Shown here: positions 41,125-50,207 of the stretch, piece by piece
Layout: each line of letters starts with the position of its first letter
Numbering within the stretch: position 1 is the stretch's first letter
Assembly: GCA_051881455.1 (NCBI GenBank)
Contig: JBJEPX010000005.1
Location: 9,221 to 73,220 of the forward strand
Source: Fimenecus sp051881455
GTDB lineage: Bacteria > Bacillota > Clostridia > Oscillospirales > Acutalibacteraceae
Direction of reading: 5' to 3'
DNA: 64,000 nucleotides
Position numbers and translations under genes: made by a program
Notes under the pieces: model-generated
The model's input: only the letters and a program-made list of their open reading frames with translations
Told to the model about the DNA's origin: nothing
The model's database searches: none

Positions 41125-42582
41125 TCATTGATTAAACGGGAAAGTAAAGCTTTGATTTCCGCTGCTCTGTTCGGATGTTACCGATGCGTCGGAAATAAGT
41201 TTAACCTCAACCTCAAAGGTTGTAACATTGTAATCAGCGTCAACTCTGCCGATTTTAAGCTTTATCGTGTCGCCGATTTTTCCGTTGTCAACGACATCCA
41301 GAAGTGTTTCATAGCTTTCCAAATCCTGACCGTTAACGGCAAGAATCATATCGCCGCTTTTAACATTCTGATTATTTAAATCGCTGCTTGTCGATATGCT
41401 GTCAATAATAATTGAGCCGGCGGGGAGCTTGTTTGAGCGGGCGATAATTGAATAAACCTGACTTGACGATACAGGCGCAAATTTTATACCCAAAGCCGGT
41501 CTGCTTGTAACAACGCCGTTCTTTATAAGCTCGTCAACAATTTCCTTGACCGTTACGGAAGGCACGGCAAAGCCCATACCCTCAAATTCCGTCGAGGCAA
41601 TTTTTGATGAGTTTATTCCCACAATCTGACCGTATTCGTTTACGAGCGCGCCGCCGGAATTGCCGGGATTTATGGCCGCCGTGTGCTGAATACAGGGAAC
41701 CTCGTAGCCTACGGGGCTGTCAACGGGTCTGCCGATTGCGGAAACCATTCCGTTTGTGAAAGAACCGAAAAACTGTGTTCCGCCGGGATTGCCGATTGCA
41801 TAAACCGTGTCGCCTACCGAAAGCGAATCGGAATTTGCAAATTCAGCGGCTTTAAGCTCAGTTGTGCTTACTTGAAGCAAGCCTATGTCTGTTTTTGAAT
41901 CAATGCCTACCACAACAGCGTCATATTGCTCGCCGTCATGAGTTTGCACAAGCACCTTTGGACTTTGAACATTTATAACATGGGCACAGGTAATAACATA
42001 TGTTGCCTTGCCGTTGCTCGTGAGCCCCATAACAATTCCCGAGCCCTCCGAAGCCACTGTCTGACGGTTGCCTGTATATACAATAATGCCTACCGAGCTT
42101 TCATATACCTTGTTATATACCTCGCCTGAGGTAAGCGGACCGTCGGTTTCAGTCTTCTGTTCCGATTTTTCAGGCATATCAGCCAAATTCAACTGAGAAT
42201 TGTCACCGGTAACGGCTTCTTCTTTATCAAACGGATTGTCTTTTGCAATAAATACTATACCGGCAACTGCCACAGACAGTACAAGCACGGCACAGATAAT
42301 GATTGCCGCTATCGCCGCGCCCTTTTTCTTGCCCTTTGAGGGTTTCTGGGGTGCCTCGGGCTTTGGTGTTCCGTAAGGCACATATGGTGAATATTGCTGA
42401 TTTGTGCCGTATGCGGTGTAGCCGGTTTGACCGTAATTTACAGGCGGTCTGTAAGGCGGGGGAGTTGCTTCTTTGGCGGACGCGGTATTCCCAAAATCGG
42501 AATTCTGCGCAGGCTGAGAAGACGCCTCGTTGTTATTCGCAAAAGAGTTGTCAAATTCAGTATTCTTGTTTTCTTCGCTCAT
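41125..42582 (-). CDS. HtrA/DegP-type serine protease with PDZ domain
   Basis: This 485-residue envelope protease has a Pro/Gln/Asn-rich cytosolic N-terminus, one membrane helix (AAIAAIIICAVLVLSVAVAG, about 87-106) and a trypsin-like domain with His in YVITCAHVI, Asp in SKTDIGLLQV and Ser in NPGNSGGALVNEYG. A C-terminal PDZ domain (about 380-465, with GDMILAVNGQDLESYETLLD) follows. It degrades misfolded surface proteins. It lies 15 bases after the sensor kinase gene, matching the htrC position in wal operons. Confidence 0.93.
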   Translation of the reverse strand: MSEENKNTEFDNSFANNNEASSQPAQNSDFGNTASAKEATPPPYRPPVNYGQTGYTAYGTNQQYSPYVPYGTPKPEAPQKPSKGKKKGAAIAAIIICAVLVLSVAVAGIVFIAKDNPFDKEEAVTGDNSQLNLADMPEKSEQKTETDGPLTSGEVYNKVYESSVGIIVYTGNRQTVASEGSGIVMGLTSNGKATYVITCAHVINVQSPKVLVQTHDGEQYDAVVVGIDSKTDIGLLQVSTTELKAAEFANSDSLSVGDTVYAIGNPGGTQFFGSFTNGMVSAIGRPVDSPVGYEVPCIQHTAAINPGNSGGALVNEYGQIVGINSSKIASTEFEGMGFAVPSVTVKEIVDELIKNGVVTSRPALGIKFAPVSSSQVYSIIARSNKLPAGSIIIDSISTSSDLNNQNVKSGDMILAVNGQDLESYETLLDVVDNGKIGDTIKLKIGRVDADYNVTTFEVEVKLISDASVTSEQSSGNQSFTFPFNQ

Positions 42583-42597
42583 ATAAATGACCTCTCG

Positions 42598-44136
42598 TTA
42601 TTTTTTAGGCTTTTCCTGTTTCTTTTTTTCAAGCAAAACAGTAAACCTTGTAAATTGACCTTCAATACTTTCGGCAAAAATTTTTCCGCCGTGCATTTCA
42701 ACTATTGTTTTGCACAGGTAAAGACCTAAGCCTGCGCTTTTAACATCATAGCTCCGTGATTTATCAACCTTGTAGAACCGTTCAAAAACTCTGCCGATTT
42801 CCTCAGGAGAAATACCGTCGCCTGTGTTTTGAATGGATACATATATCTGATTGTTGTCGTTTTCACCGGCAAACACTGAAATCGTACCGTTCTCGGGAGT
42901 GAATTTTACGGCATTGTCAACAAGATTGTAAATTACCTGATGTATCATATCGCGGTCGGCGTGAACCATAACCGTTCTTATGTTTTCAAAGCCTTCAACC
43001 GTAATGTTATTTTTCTCAATAGCCTGCTCAAAATTCAGCATACAGTCAATTATTACCGATGCAATATCAAAATCGCTGTATTTTGGTTCCAGCTCGCCCG
43101 CCTCAATTTTTGAAAGATTGAGCATGGAGGTTACAAGCCGTGAAAGTCTCTTGATTTCGTTTGAAACTATTTGCAGGTATTCCTCATGCCTTTCGGGCGG
43201 AATTGTGCCGTCAAGCATACCGTCTATAAAGCCGCCGATTGTTGTCATGGGCGTTTTAAGCTCATGAGAAACATTGGCTACGAAGCTTCGCCTTGACGAT
43301 TCCAGTATTGAAAGCGCAGATGCCATCCTGTTAAAGGATTGGCAAAGCTCTGCAAATTCATCAGAGCCCCTTACTGCAACACGCTTGCTGAAATCGCCTT
43401 GGGCGTAAGCTTTTGTCGCGTTTGACATCTGCCGCAGGGGATTAGTGAGCTTTGCGGTAAAGGCGTAAACCACCAAAAACGAAAGCGAAACCGCAAACAG
43501 AGCCGAGGAAAGGTACATTCTTAAAATGTTTCCCGTGTATGCCCTGAAGCTGTGCTCAACGGCTTCGGCGGCAAAAATAGCTCCTATTACTTTTCCGTTT
43601 ACCTTAACGGGCGCGCCTGCCAAAAATGTTCTTTCGTCAAAAATTCCGGGTATCTTTTCATCGCTGATGTAAAGTCCCTTTTCAACAGACTCCATTACGC
43701 TGTCAGGTAAATCGAAATTTTTATGCAGCTTGCATTCTTCATCATTGCCGAAGTTATAAGAAAAGCTTTCTTTGCATAAAACCACCTTGCCCTGCACATT
43801 GCAGAAAAATACATCTGCATTTATGGCTCCGGAGGTAACTCCTAAGTTGTTGCATACAAGCAGCATTGCGTTGCTAAGCTCCTCGTCATTGCTGCAACTC
43901 CCGAAAATGCGCTCGCAGTATTGAGCGTTTCTTGTTACATTATCGGTAAGCGTTTCTTTCTTTTCCTTTGACCAGCGGTTTGAAAGGAATACAAAAAGGG
44001 CAGAAGTCAAAACGAAATAACTGACAAGTATCAAAGATGTCATTATGGTGAAATATTTCAGGAAAAGCGGCTTATGGATAAAAAAGCTTTCAATTTTTCT
44101 TAAATGTCTTTTAAAAAAATTACTGTTTTTTTCCAT
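42598..44136 (-). CDS. Sensor histidine kinase, WalK-like position
   Basis: The 512-residue kinase has two membrane helices (about 30-50 and 190-212) around an extracellular sensor domain, then HAMP, HisKA (FVANVSHELKTPMTTIGGF, with the phospho-His) and HATPase (NLVDNAVKFTPENG, GDGISPEEIGRVFERFYK, GLGLYLCKTIVE). I take the ATG at 44136; a TTG nine bases earlier is possible. It overlaps the regulator gene. It lacks the PAS domain of classical WalK, so whether it is the true WalK is uncertain. Confidence 0.92.
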   Translation of the reverse strand: MEKNSNFFKRHLRKIESFFIHKPLFLKYFTIMTSLILVSYFVLTSALFVFLSNRWSKEKKETLTDNVTRNAQYCERIFGSCSNDEELSNAMLLVCNNLGVTSGAINADVFFCNVQGKVVLCKESFSYNFGNDEECKLHKNFDLPDSVMESVEKGLYISDEKIPGIFDERTFLAGAPVKVNGKVIGAIFAAEAVEHSFRAYTGNILRMYLSSALFAVSLSFLVVYAFTAKLTNPLRQMSNATKAYAQGDFSKRVAVRGSDEFAELCQSFNRMASALSILESSRRSFVANVSHELKTPMTTIGGFIDGMLDGTIPPERHEEYLQIVSNEIKRLSRLVTSMLNLSKIEAGELEPKYSDFDIASVIIDCMLNFEQAIEKNNITVEGFENIRTVMVHADRDMIHQVIYNLVDNAVKFTPENGTISVFAGENDNNQIYVSIQNTGDGISPEEIGRVFERFYKVDKSRSYDVKSAGLGLYLCKTIVEMHGGKIFAESIEGQFTRFTVLLEKKKQEKPKK

Positions 44137-44818
44137 GTGTTTCAAATTTATACCCTACGCTCCAGATTGTACGCAGTTCCCATTCGTCGGAAACGCCTTT
44201 GAGCTTATCACGCAGTCTTTTAATGTGAACATCAACAGTACGGCTGTCACCGTAATAATCAAAGCCCCACACATCGTCAAGCAATTGGTCACGGGTGAAA
44301 ACACGGTCGGGATTGCTTGCAAGGTGATAAATAAGCTCCAATTCTTTCGGCGGGGTATCAACCGCAACGCCGTTTACCTTCATTTCGTAGTTTGAAAGAT
44401 TTATTACAAGCTTATCGTAACGAACCTCTTTCGTATCGCCGTCCTTAACGGCGGAGGTGCGGCGCAGAACCGCTTTTATTCTCGCAACGATTTCCTTTGT
44501 GTCAAAGGGCTTTGTAACATAATCGTCAGCACCCAATTCAAGCCCCAGAACCTTGTCAAAGGTTTCGTCCTTGGCCGTTACCATAATTATGGGCGTTTCA
44601 GAGGTCTTTCTTATCTCACGGCAAACCTGCCAGCCGTCAAGCTGGGGAAGCATAATGTCAAGAAGCACAAGGTCGGGCGCTTCCGAGCCGAATACGCTCA
44701 CCGCGTCAACTCCGTTGTGCGCCAGCACCACCGTGTAGCCCTCTTTTTCAAGATACATTCTTAAAAGGTCGCAAATGTTTTTGTCGTCGTCAACAACAAG
44801 TATTTTTTCTTTCTGCAT
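44120..44818 (-). CDS. OmpR/PhoB-type response regulator, WalR-like position
   Basis: This 232-residue regulator has a receiver domain (KILVVDDDKNICDLLRMYLE, phospho-Asp in DLVLLDIMLP, Lys in DYVTKPFD) and a winged helix (about 130-225, with SRTVDVHIKRLRDKL and TIWSVGYKFE). GAGGAGG precedes the ATG. It pairs with the overlapping histidine kinase. The association with HtrA, RlmH and WalJ suggests control of cell-wall metabolism as in the Firmicutes WalRK system. Confidence 0.94.
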   Translation of the reverse strand: MQKEKILVVDDDKNICDLLRMYLEKEGYTVVLAHNGVDAVSVFGSEAPDLVLLDIMLPQLDGWQVCREIRKTSETPIIMVTAKDETFDKVLGLELGADDYVTKPFDTKEIVARIKAVLRRTSAVKDGDTKEVRYDKLVINLSNYEMKVNGVAVDTPPKELELIYHLASNPDRVFTRDQLLDDVWGFDYYGDSRTVDVHIKRLRDKLKGVSDEWELRTIWSVGYKFETHGKKQ

Positions 44819-44870
44819 ATCCCTGAACCTCCTCTATGAGTAAATCATATATTGAAAATTTTAACAAAAT

Positions 44871-44893
44871 AAAAACAAAGTTTTGTTTTTTTA
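44871..44893 (-). terminator. AT-rich weak terminator after rlmH
   Basis: AAAAACAAA and TTTGTTTTT form an AT-only inverted repeat between rlmH and the regulator gene. It may only partly stop transcription. Confidence 0.35.
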
Positions 44894-44917
44894 TAAATAT
44901 TTACATTTTTTGGGGAA

Positions 44918-45400
44918 TTATTTGTGATATTTCCCGTTGCCGCTTATGGAAAAAGCTCTGTAAAGCTGTTCTGTAAGCATAATTCGTGCAAGCTTATGGG
45001 GAAAAGTCATTTTTGACATTGAAAACTTATAATCGGACAAATTTTTAATTTCATCAGACAGCCCAAAAGAACTGCCGATTATGAAAACTGCCGTGCTTTT
45101 GCCGTCAAGGGCAATATCACGAAGTTTCTCTGAAAACTCCTCTGAGGACATTTGCTTTCCCTCAATGCACATTGAGAAAACATAGGAATTCTTGGGGATT
45201 TTTGATTTTATCATAGCCGCTTCTTTGAAAAGTGCGTTCTGGATTTCCTGCTGTGAGGGATTATCCGAAAGCTTAACAGGCTCTAAAACCGTAACGGTAA
45301 GACGGCAGCAGCCCGAAAGTCTTTTTTCGTATTCGGCGGCGAAATCACACATATATTTTTCCCGAAGCTTGCCTAAAACTATCAGGTGAATGTTCATCAT
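44918..45400 (-). CDS. rlmH: 23S rRNA (pseudouridine1915-N3)-methyltransferase RlmH
   Basis: This small SPOUT-family methyltransferase modifies pseudouridine 1915 in helix 69 of 23S rRNA. The 160 residues include MNIHLIVLGKLREKY at the start, the knotted SAM site FIIGSSFGLSDEI (about 104-116) and the C-terminal MTFPHKLARIMLTEQLYRAF. Two adjacent ATG codons overlap the walJ stop; either can serve. It follows walJ as in many Firmicutes. Confidence 0.95.
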   Translation of the reverse strand: MMNIHLIVLGKLREKYMCDFAAEYEKRLSGCCRLTVTVLEPVKLSDNPSQQEIQNALFKEAAMIKSKIPKNSYVFSMCIEGKQMSSEEFSEKLRDIALDGKSTAVFIIGSSFGLSDEIKNLSDYKFSMSKMTFPHKLARIMLTEQLYRAFSISGNGKYHK

Positions 45401-46188
45401 AATATCATTGCCCTTTCGTCCCACACAGGCTTTGCAACGCGGAGCAGATAATCCTCGCCCTCTTTTGCACCCGCCTCTGCCAAGGCTGACACGCTTGTCT
45501 GATACGCAAGCTGGGGAACATTGTTCTCACGGCTTAAATGGCCCAAAAAGAATCTTGCCGTCCCCGCTTTTATAAGCTTTGCAACGGTTTCGGCACAGGT
45601 ATCGTTGGAAAGATGCCCCTTAACGCCTAAAATGCGCCGTTTGAGCATATATGGGTATCCGCCGCATTGAAGCATATTTACATCGTGATTTGATTCCAGC
45701 ATTACAAGGTCGGAGCCTGTGATTGCCTCTAAAACCGTATCGGTCATTATTCCTAAATCCGTTGCAACGGAAATTTTTCTGCCGTTTGAAAGCTCCATAG
45801 TATATCCGCAGCTTTGAGCCGCGTCGTGGGAAGTCATAAAAGGCCTTACAAGCATACTGCCCAAATCGGCGCCGTCGCTGTGTATTATATTGCAATCCGT
45901 AGCGTTATCAAGAGCGTCGGTCTTGGAGAGAGCCCCATATGTGCCCTCGGTCATATAAAGCTTAACCTTATGCTTTTTTGTGAAAACCTTTAAGCCTCTT
46001 ATATGGTCGGCATGCTCGTGAGTAATAAATACCGCGCCGATACTGTCCGCGTCAACGCCGATGTTCCAAAGCGCCTGCTCCGTTTGCTTCGCGCTCATTC
46101 CCACATCTATAAGTATGCTGTCATCTCCGCCGCCTATGTAAATGCTGTTTCCTCCCGAAGAAGAAAACAGCGGACAAAATTTAGCCAT
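45397..46188 (-). CDS. walJ: MBL-fold hydrolase WalJ/YycJ
   Basis: This 263-residue metallo-beta-lactamase-fold protein begins FCPLFSSSGGNSIYIG, as in the YycJ family. It carries FITHEHADHIRGL (HxHxDH), later His and Asp residues in SHDAAQSCGY and VATDLGIM, and LGHLSRENN near the end. In Bacillus and Streptococcus this gene belongs to the wal operon and affects cell division and DNA handling. It overlaps rlmH (ATGATG/TGA). Confidence 0.9.
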   Translation of the reverse strand: MAKFCPLFSSSGGNSIYIGGGDDSILIDVGMSAKQTEQALWNIGVDADSIGAVFITHEHADHIRGLKVFTKKHKVKLYMTEGTYGALSKTDALDNATDCNIIHSDGADLGSMLVRPFMTSHDAAQSCGYTMELSNGRKISVATDLGIMTDTVLEAITGSDLVMLESNHDVNMLQCGGYPYMLKRRILGVKGHLSNDTCAETVAKLIKAGTARFFLGHLSRENNVPQLAYQTSVSALAEAGAKEGEDYLLRVAKPVWDERAMIL

Positions 46189-46205
46189 AAACTTTTCTCC
46201 CTACA

Positions 46206-46237
46206 CAAAAAAGATGGGCGGCTGTGCGCCGTCCATC
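46206..46237 (-). terminator. Terminator between murA and walJ
   Basis: On the minus strand GATGGACGGC and GCCGCCCATC form a 10-bp stem with one wobble, followed by TTTTTT. It closes the murA transcript. Confidence 0.8.
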
Positions 46238-46244
46238 CATTTAT

Positions 46245-47537
46245 TTATCCTACGCTTAATACGGATTTTTCATCGTCGGGCTCTACTCGCAATTCAATGT
46301 CCGCGCCCAGACTGCGCATCTTTTCAATAATATTGTCATAACCGCGCTGAATATGATGTATCTCTTCAATCTCGGTTGTACCTGTTGAAATAAGCCCCGC
46401 AATAACCATCGCCGCGCCCGCTCTCAAATCGTCCGCCTTAACGGGAGCGCCTCTTAACTGGTCAACGCCCTCAATGAAAGCGGATTTGCCGTCAACTATG
46501 ATTTTTGCACCCATCCTGATAAGCTGCTCAACATAGCGGAAACGGTTGTCCCAAACGCTTTCGGAAACCATACTGTTCCCCCGTGCAACGGACAGAAGTA
46601 CTGCAAACTGGGGTTGCATATCGGTTGGGAAACCGGGGTGCGGCATAGTCTTTATACTGCAATGATTGGGACGGCAGTCGGCAAAAACTCTGATTGAATC
46701 GTCAAACTCCTCAACCACCGCGCCGCTCTCAACAAGCTTTGCGGAAATTGATTCAAGGTGCTTGGGGATAACATTTTTAATAAGCACATCGCCTCTCGTT
46801 GCGGCGGCGGCTACCATATATGTTCCCGCCTCAATCTGGTCGGGAATAATCGCATATTCACAGCCGTGGAGCCTGTCCACTCCGCGGATTTTAATAACAT
46901 CCGTACCGGCACCTCTTATATCCGCGCCCATGGAGTTTAAAAAGTTTGCAAGGTCAACTATATGGGGCTCCTTGGCGGCATTCTCAATAACCGTTAAGCC
47001 CTTTGCTTTGACTGCGGCAAGCATAAGGTTGATTGTTGCGCCCACGGAAACCACATCGAAATAAACAGATGTGCCCAAAAGCTTTTCCGCACGGGCATCA
47101 ACCATAGCGTTTTCTTCAATGGAAACGGTTGCGCCGATGGCCTCAAAGCCTTTAATATGTTGGTCAATGGGACGAACTCCGAAACAGCATCCGCCGGGCA
47201 TTGCAACCTTGGCGTGATTAAATCTGCCAAGCAGAGCGCCGATAAAATAGTATGACGCACGCAAAAGCTTTGACATTTCGTGCTCAACAACATTTGAACG
47301 GATATGAGATGTATCTATTTCCAGCGTATTTTTATTTATCATTTTAACTTCTGCGCCCAAGCGGCGGAGAATTTTAATCATAGCAGAAACATCGCTGATA
47401 TTGGGAATATTCTCAATCCTGCAAACATCTTCTGCAAGAATAGTCGCCGGAATTATCGCAACAACGGCATTTTTTGCTCCGCTGATTTCAACCTCACCGG
47501 TTAAGCGGTTGCCGCCGTTTATTATGATTTTTTCCAA
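46245..47537 (-). CDS. murA: UDP-N-acetylglucosamine 1-carboxyvinyltransferase
   Basis: MurA transfers enolpyruvate from PEP to UDP-GlcNAc, the first committed step of peptidoglycan synthesis. I place the start at a TTG eight bases after AGGAGG, giving 430 residues; a TTG six bases earlier is too close. ISGAKNAVVAIIPATIL is the N-terminal signature, and the catalytic Cys is in PGGCCFGVRPIDQHI (about 117). A hairpin lies in its leader. It is divergent from the HAD/rarA operon. Confidence 0.96.
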   Translation of the reverse strand: MEKIIINGGNRLTGEVEISGAKNAVVAIIPATILAEDVCRIENIPNISDVSAMIKILRRLGAEVKMINKNTLEIDTSHIRSNVVEHEMSKLLRASYYFIGALLGRFNHAKVAMPGGCCFGVRPIDQHIKGFEAIGATVSIEENAMVDARAEKLLGTSVYFDVVSVGATINLMLAAVKAKGLTVIENAAKEPHIVDLANFLNSMGADIRGAGTDVIKIRGVDRLHGCEYAIIPDQIEAGTYMVAAAATRGDVLIKNVIPKHLESISAKLVESGAVVEEFDDSIRVFADCRPNHCSIKTMPHPGFPTDMQPQFAVLLSVARGNSMVSESVWDNRFRYVEQLIRMGAKIIVDGKSAFIEGVDQLRGAPVKADDLRAGAAMVIAGLISTGTTEIEEIHHIQRGYDNIIEKMRSLGADIELRVEPDDEKSVLSVG

Positions 47538-47573
47538 GGACAATTCCTCCTAAAATCAAACAACATTAAAACA

Positions 47574-47612
47574 GCGTTTGGTGATGTAATATCAGTAAGA
47601 TTCTCCAAACGC
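47574..47612 (-). promoter_or_regulatory. Leader hairpin upstream of murA
   Basis: GCGTTTGG and CCAAACGC (minus strand) form a perfect 8-bp stem around a 23-base loop in the murA leader, just after a TATACT -10 box (47636-47631). On the minus strand it is followed by TGTTTTAATGTTGTTT, which gives it a loose resemblance to an attenuator. Confidence 0.4.
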
Positions 47613-47698
47613 CGTGAATACTTCCACAATAGTATAACACTATTTGCATATAAATAAAAGCATTTTTTAATATTTTTTTAATTTTAGTAAGTCTGACA

Positions 47699-47710
47699 AA
47701 ACAAATGTTT
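47699..47710. promoter_or_regulatory. LexA-like palindrome upstream of the rarA operon
   Basis: AAACAAATGTTT differs from the SOS box GAACAAATGTTC (14818) only in the two outermost bases and equals the reverse complement of the palindrome in the lexA promoter. It ends ten bases upstream of the -35 box at 47721. Confidence 0.5.
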
Positions 47711-47720
47711 GCAAAATGTG

Positions 47721-47749
47721 TTGAATAAAGAGAAAAAATATTGTATAAT
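47721..47749 (+). promoter_or_regulatory. Promoter of the HAD/rarA operon
   Basis: TTGAAT (47721-47726), exactly 17 bases, TATAAT (47744-47749). Confidence 0.85.
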
Positions 47750-47778
47750 TACTCGTAATAAATGTACAGGGGTATTTT

Positions 47779-48420
47779 ATGAGTTATAAATACATTTTAT
47801 TTGATTTTGACGGCACTTTAACAGATTCATCTGAGGGAATTTTCAAAAGCCTTACCTATGCTTTTGAACACTACGGCCACGGAACACCGACAACGGAGCT
47901 TTTGCGTAAATTTATAGGTCCTCCGCTCCATTACAGTTTTACAGAGTTTTGCGGCTTCGACGATGTTCACGCCAAGGAAATGACGGAAAAATACCGCGAG
48001 CGTTACCGTGTTAAGGGTTATCTTGAAAGCTCGTTATATGACGGTATTCCCGAAACTCTTGAAGCGCTCAGAAGCCGTGGATTTGTGCTTGCCACAGCCT
48101 CCTCAAAGCCCTTGAAATTTGTAAACGACATTTGCGAAAATCTCGATATAAAAAAATATTTTGATTATTTGGGCGGAACTTCCTTTGACAATACGAGCGA
48201 GAGTAAAGCGGTTGTTATTGAAAAGGCAATGAAGGAAACCGGCGCCCTGAAAAGCAACACCCTTATGGTAGGGGACAGGCTTTTTGATATTGAGGGAGCC
48301 CATACCGTGGGAATACCCTGTTGCGCCGTGCTTTACGGTTTCGGTTCAAAAGAGGAATTTGAGGAATACAACGCCGAATATATTGTCGAAAAGCCTTCGA
48401 ATATTCTTGAAATTGTGTAA
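47779..48420 (+). CDS. HAD-superfamily phosphatase (phosphoglycolate phosphatase-like)
   Basis: The 213 residues have HAD motif I (DFDGTLTDSSEG, about 9-20), a helical cap, ATASSKP (motif II), Lys in the ESKAVVIEKA region and motif IV VGDRLFDIEGAH. Substrates of this group include phosphoglycolate, pyrophosphate and nucleotides. It is first in an operon with RarA, a deoxycytidylate deaminase and a YfbR-like nucleotidase. A nucleotide or damage-derived phosphoglycolate substrate would fit, but this is inference. Confidence 0.88.
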   Translation: MSYKYILFDFDGTLTDSSEGIFKSLTYAFEHYGHGTPTTELLRKFIGPPLHYSFTEFCGFDDVHAKEMTEKYRERYRVKGYLESSLYDGIPETLEALRSRGFVLATASSKPLKFVNDICENLDIKKYFDYLGGTSFDNTSESKAVVIEKAMKETGALKSNTLMVGDRLFDIEGAHTVGIPCCAVLYGFGSKEEFEEYNAEYIVEKPSNILEIV

Positions 48421-48441
48421 TCCATAAAGGAGGTGCTTTTT

Positions 48442-49713
48442 ATGTCAGCACCGCTTGCGGACAGACTTCGTCCGCAGTCCATAGACGAAATGGTGGGGCA
48501 ACGCCATTTGCTTGGGGAGAATATGCCACTTAGAAACATTATAGAGTCAGGCTATTTACCCAACCTGATTTTTTACGGCCCGTCGGGCACGGGCAAGACA
48601 ACTCTTGCGCGTATAATTGCGAAAAATACCAACAGAAAACTTCATCATATAAACGGTACAAACGCCTCCACGGCGGATATAAAGGCAATCGTCAGCGAGC
48701 TTGATACCTTTGCCGCACCTAACGGCATATTATTGTATCTTGACGAAATTCAGTATTTCAATAAAAAGCAACAGCAATCCCTTCTTGAATACATTGAAAG
48801 CGGAAAAATAACGCTGATTGCCTCCACAACGGAAAATCCCTATTTCTATATTTACAGCGCCGTGCTTTCCCGCTGTACGGTGTTTGAATTCAAATCCGTA
48901 ACGGCTGAAGATGTTGTTCCCGCCGTAAAACGTGCCTTTGATTTTCTTGAAAAAGAGACCGGAACAGCTCTCGTCATTGAAGACGGAGTTTGTGAGCATA
49001 TAGCCGTTGCCTGCGGCGGCGATGTGAGGAAGTCACTGAATTTTGCGGAGCTTTGCGTGCTTTCCGCCCCTGTTATTGAGGGTGAGCGTAAAATTACCCT
49101 TGAAAATGCAGGCAGTCTTACAATGAAAAACACCTTCCGATACGATAAATTCGGAGATGAGCATTACGATATTTTGTCGGCATATCAAAAATCTATGCGG
49201 GGCAGTGACCCTGACGCCGCGCTTCATTATCTTGCCCGTCTTTTAGAGGCAGGGGATATGGTTTCGGCAATACGCAGACTTTTGGTATGCGCCGCCGAGG
49301 ATGTGGGATTGGCTTATCCGCAGATTTTGCCCATTGTAAAATCAGCCTGTGATATTGCGTTGCAGGTGGGGCTTCCCGAAGCGGCAATACCCTTGGGTGA
49401 CGCCGTCGTGCTTGTTGCCACAGCACCGAAGTCCAACACGGGGCACGACGGTATTTTTGCCGCCCTTGACGATGTGCGACGCGGCAATTACGGTAAAATT
49501 CCCCGTCAGCTTCAAAACAAGCATTTCGACGGTGAGGACAATCCCCAGAAAGGGCAGAATTACCTGTACCCTCACGATTTTCCGAACCGTTGGGTAAAAC
49601 AGCAGTATCTGCCTGATGAAATAAAGGATAAAAAATATTATGAGTTCGGCGACAACAAAACCGAACAGGCGGCTAAGGAATATTGGAAAAGGATAAAAGG
49701 AGAAGATTTATGA
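48442..49713 (+). CDS. rarA: Replication-associated recombination protein A (RarA/MgsA)
   Basis: This AAA+ ATPase, related to clamp loaders and RuvB, acts at stalled replication forks. The start is the ATG seven bases after AGGAGGT, giving 423 residues. LADRLRPQSIDEMVGQRHLL is the N-terminal signature. Walker A is FYGPSGTGKTTLA (about 47-59) and Walker B LLYLDEIQYFNK, followed by TTENPYF and LSRCTVFEF. The C-terminal tetramerisation part ends with YLYPHDFPNRWVKQQYLPD. Its end overlaps the deaminase gene (ATGA). Confidence 0.96.
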   Translation: MSAPLADRLRPQSIDEMVGQRHLLGENMPLRNIIESGYLPNLIFYGPSGTGKTTLARIIAKNTNRKLHHINGTNASTADIKAIVSELDTFAAPNGILLYLDEIQYFNKKQQQSLLEYIESGKITLIASTTENPYFYIYSAVLSRCTVFEFKSVTAEDVVPAVKRAFDFLEKETGTALVIEDGVCEHIAVACGGDVRKSLNFAELCVLSAPVIEGERKITLENAGSLTMKNTFRYDKFGDEHYDILSAYQKSMRGSDPDAALHYLARLLEAGDMVSAIRRLLVCAAEDVGLAYPQILPIVKSACDIALQVGLPEAAIPLGDAVVLVATAPKSNTGHDGIFAALDDVRRGNYGKIPRQLQNKHFDGEDNPQKGQNYLYPHDFPNRWVKQQYLPDEIKDKKYYEFGDNKTEQAAKEYWKRIKGEDL

Positions 49714-50207
49714 GCAAAAGACAGGACTACATAAGCTGGGACGAATATTTTATGGGAATCGCTTTGCTTTCCTCATACAGAAGCAAGGACCCCAATACGC
49801 AGGTGGGCGCCTGCATAGTGGACGGCAACAATAAGATTATGTCGGTGGGCTATAACGGTTTTCCCTTGGGTTGCAGTGACGATGAGTTCCCCTGGGACAG
49901 AAGCGGCGATGAATTTGATACAAAATATCCTTATGTTTGCCATGCCGAGCTGAACGCAATTCTCAACAACGGCGGCAGAAGCTTACAGGGATGTAAAATC
50001 TATGTGGCGCTTTTCCCCTGCAACGAGTGCGCAAAAGCCATAATCCAAAGCGGCATTAAAGAGGTTATTTATATTTCAGATAAGTATAAAGACACGGTAG
50101 GCAACCGTGTTTCAAGAAGAATGTTTGATGCGGCGGGAGTAAAATATACCAAAATTACAATGAGCCGTGACGAGCTGAAAATAAGCTTTAAGGAAGATGA
50201 TATATAA
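49710..50207 (+). CDS. Deoxycytidylate (dCMP) deaminase
   Basis: The start is the ATG after AAAGGAGAAG, overlapping the rarA stop, giving 165 residues. The zinc site is CHAELNAILNN (His and catalytic Glu) with FPCNECAKAI (two Cys). DPNTQVGACIVDGNNKI is the strand before it. The family (ComEB, dCD) converts dCMP to dUMP, feeding dTTP synthesis. The next gene encodes a nucleotidase, indicating a deoxynucleotide-balancing operon. Confidence 0.92.
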   Translation: MSKRQDYISWDEYFMGIALLSSYRSKDPNTQVGACIVDGNNKIMSVGYNGFPLGCSDDEFPWDRSGDEFDTKYPYVCHAELNAILNNGGRSLQGCKIYVALFPCNECAKAIIQSGIKEVIYISDKYKDTVGNRVSRRMFDAAGVKYTKITMSRDELKISFKEDDI

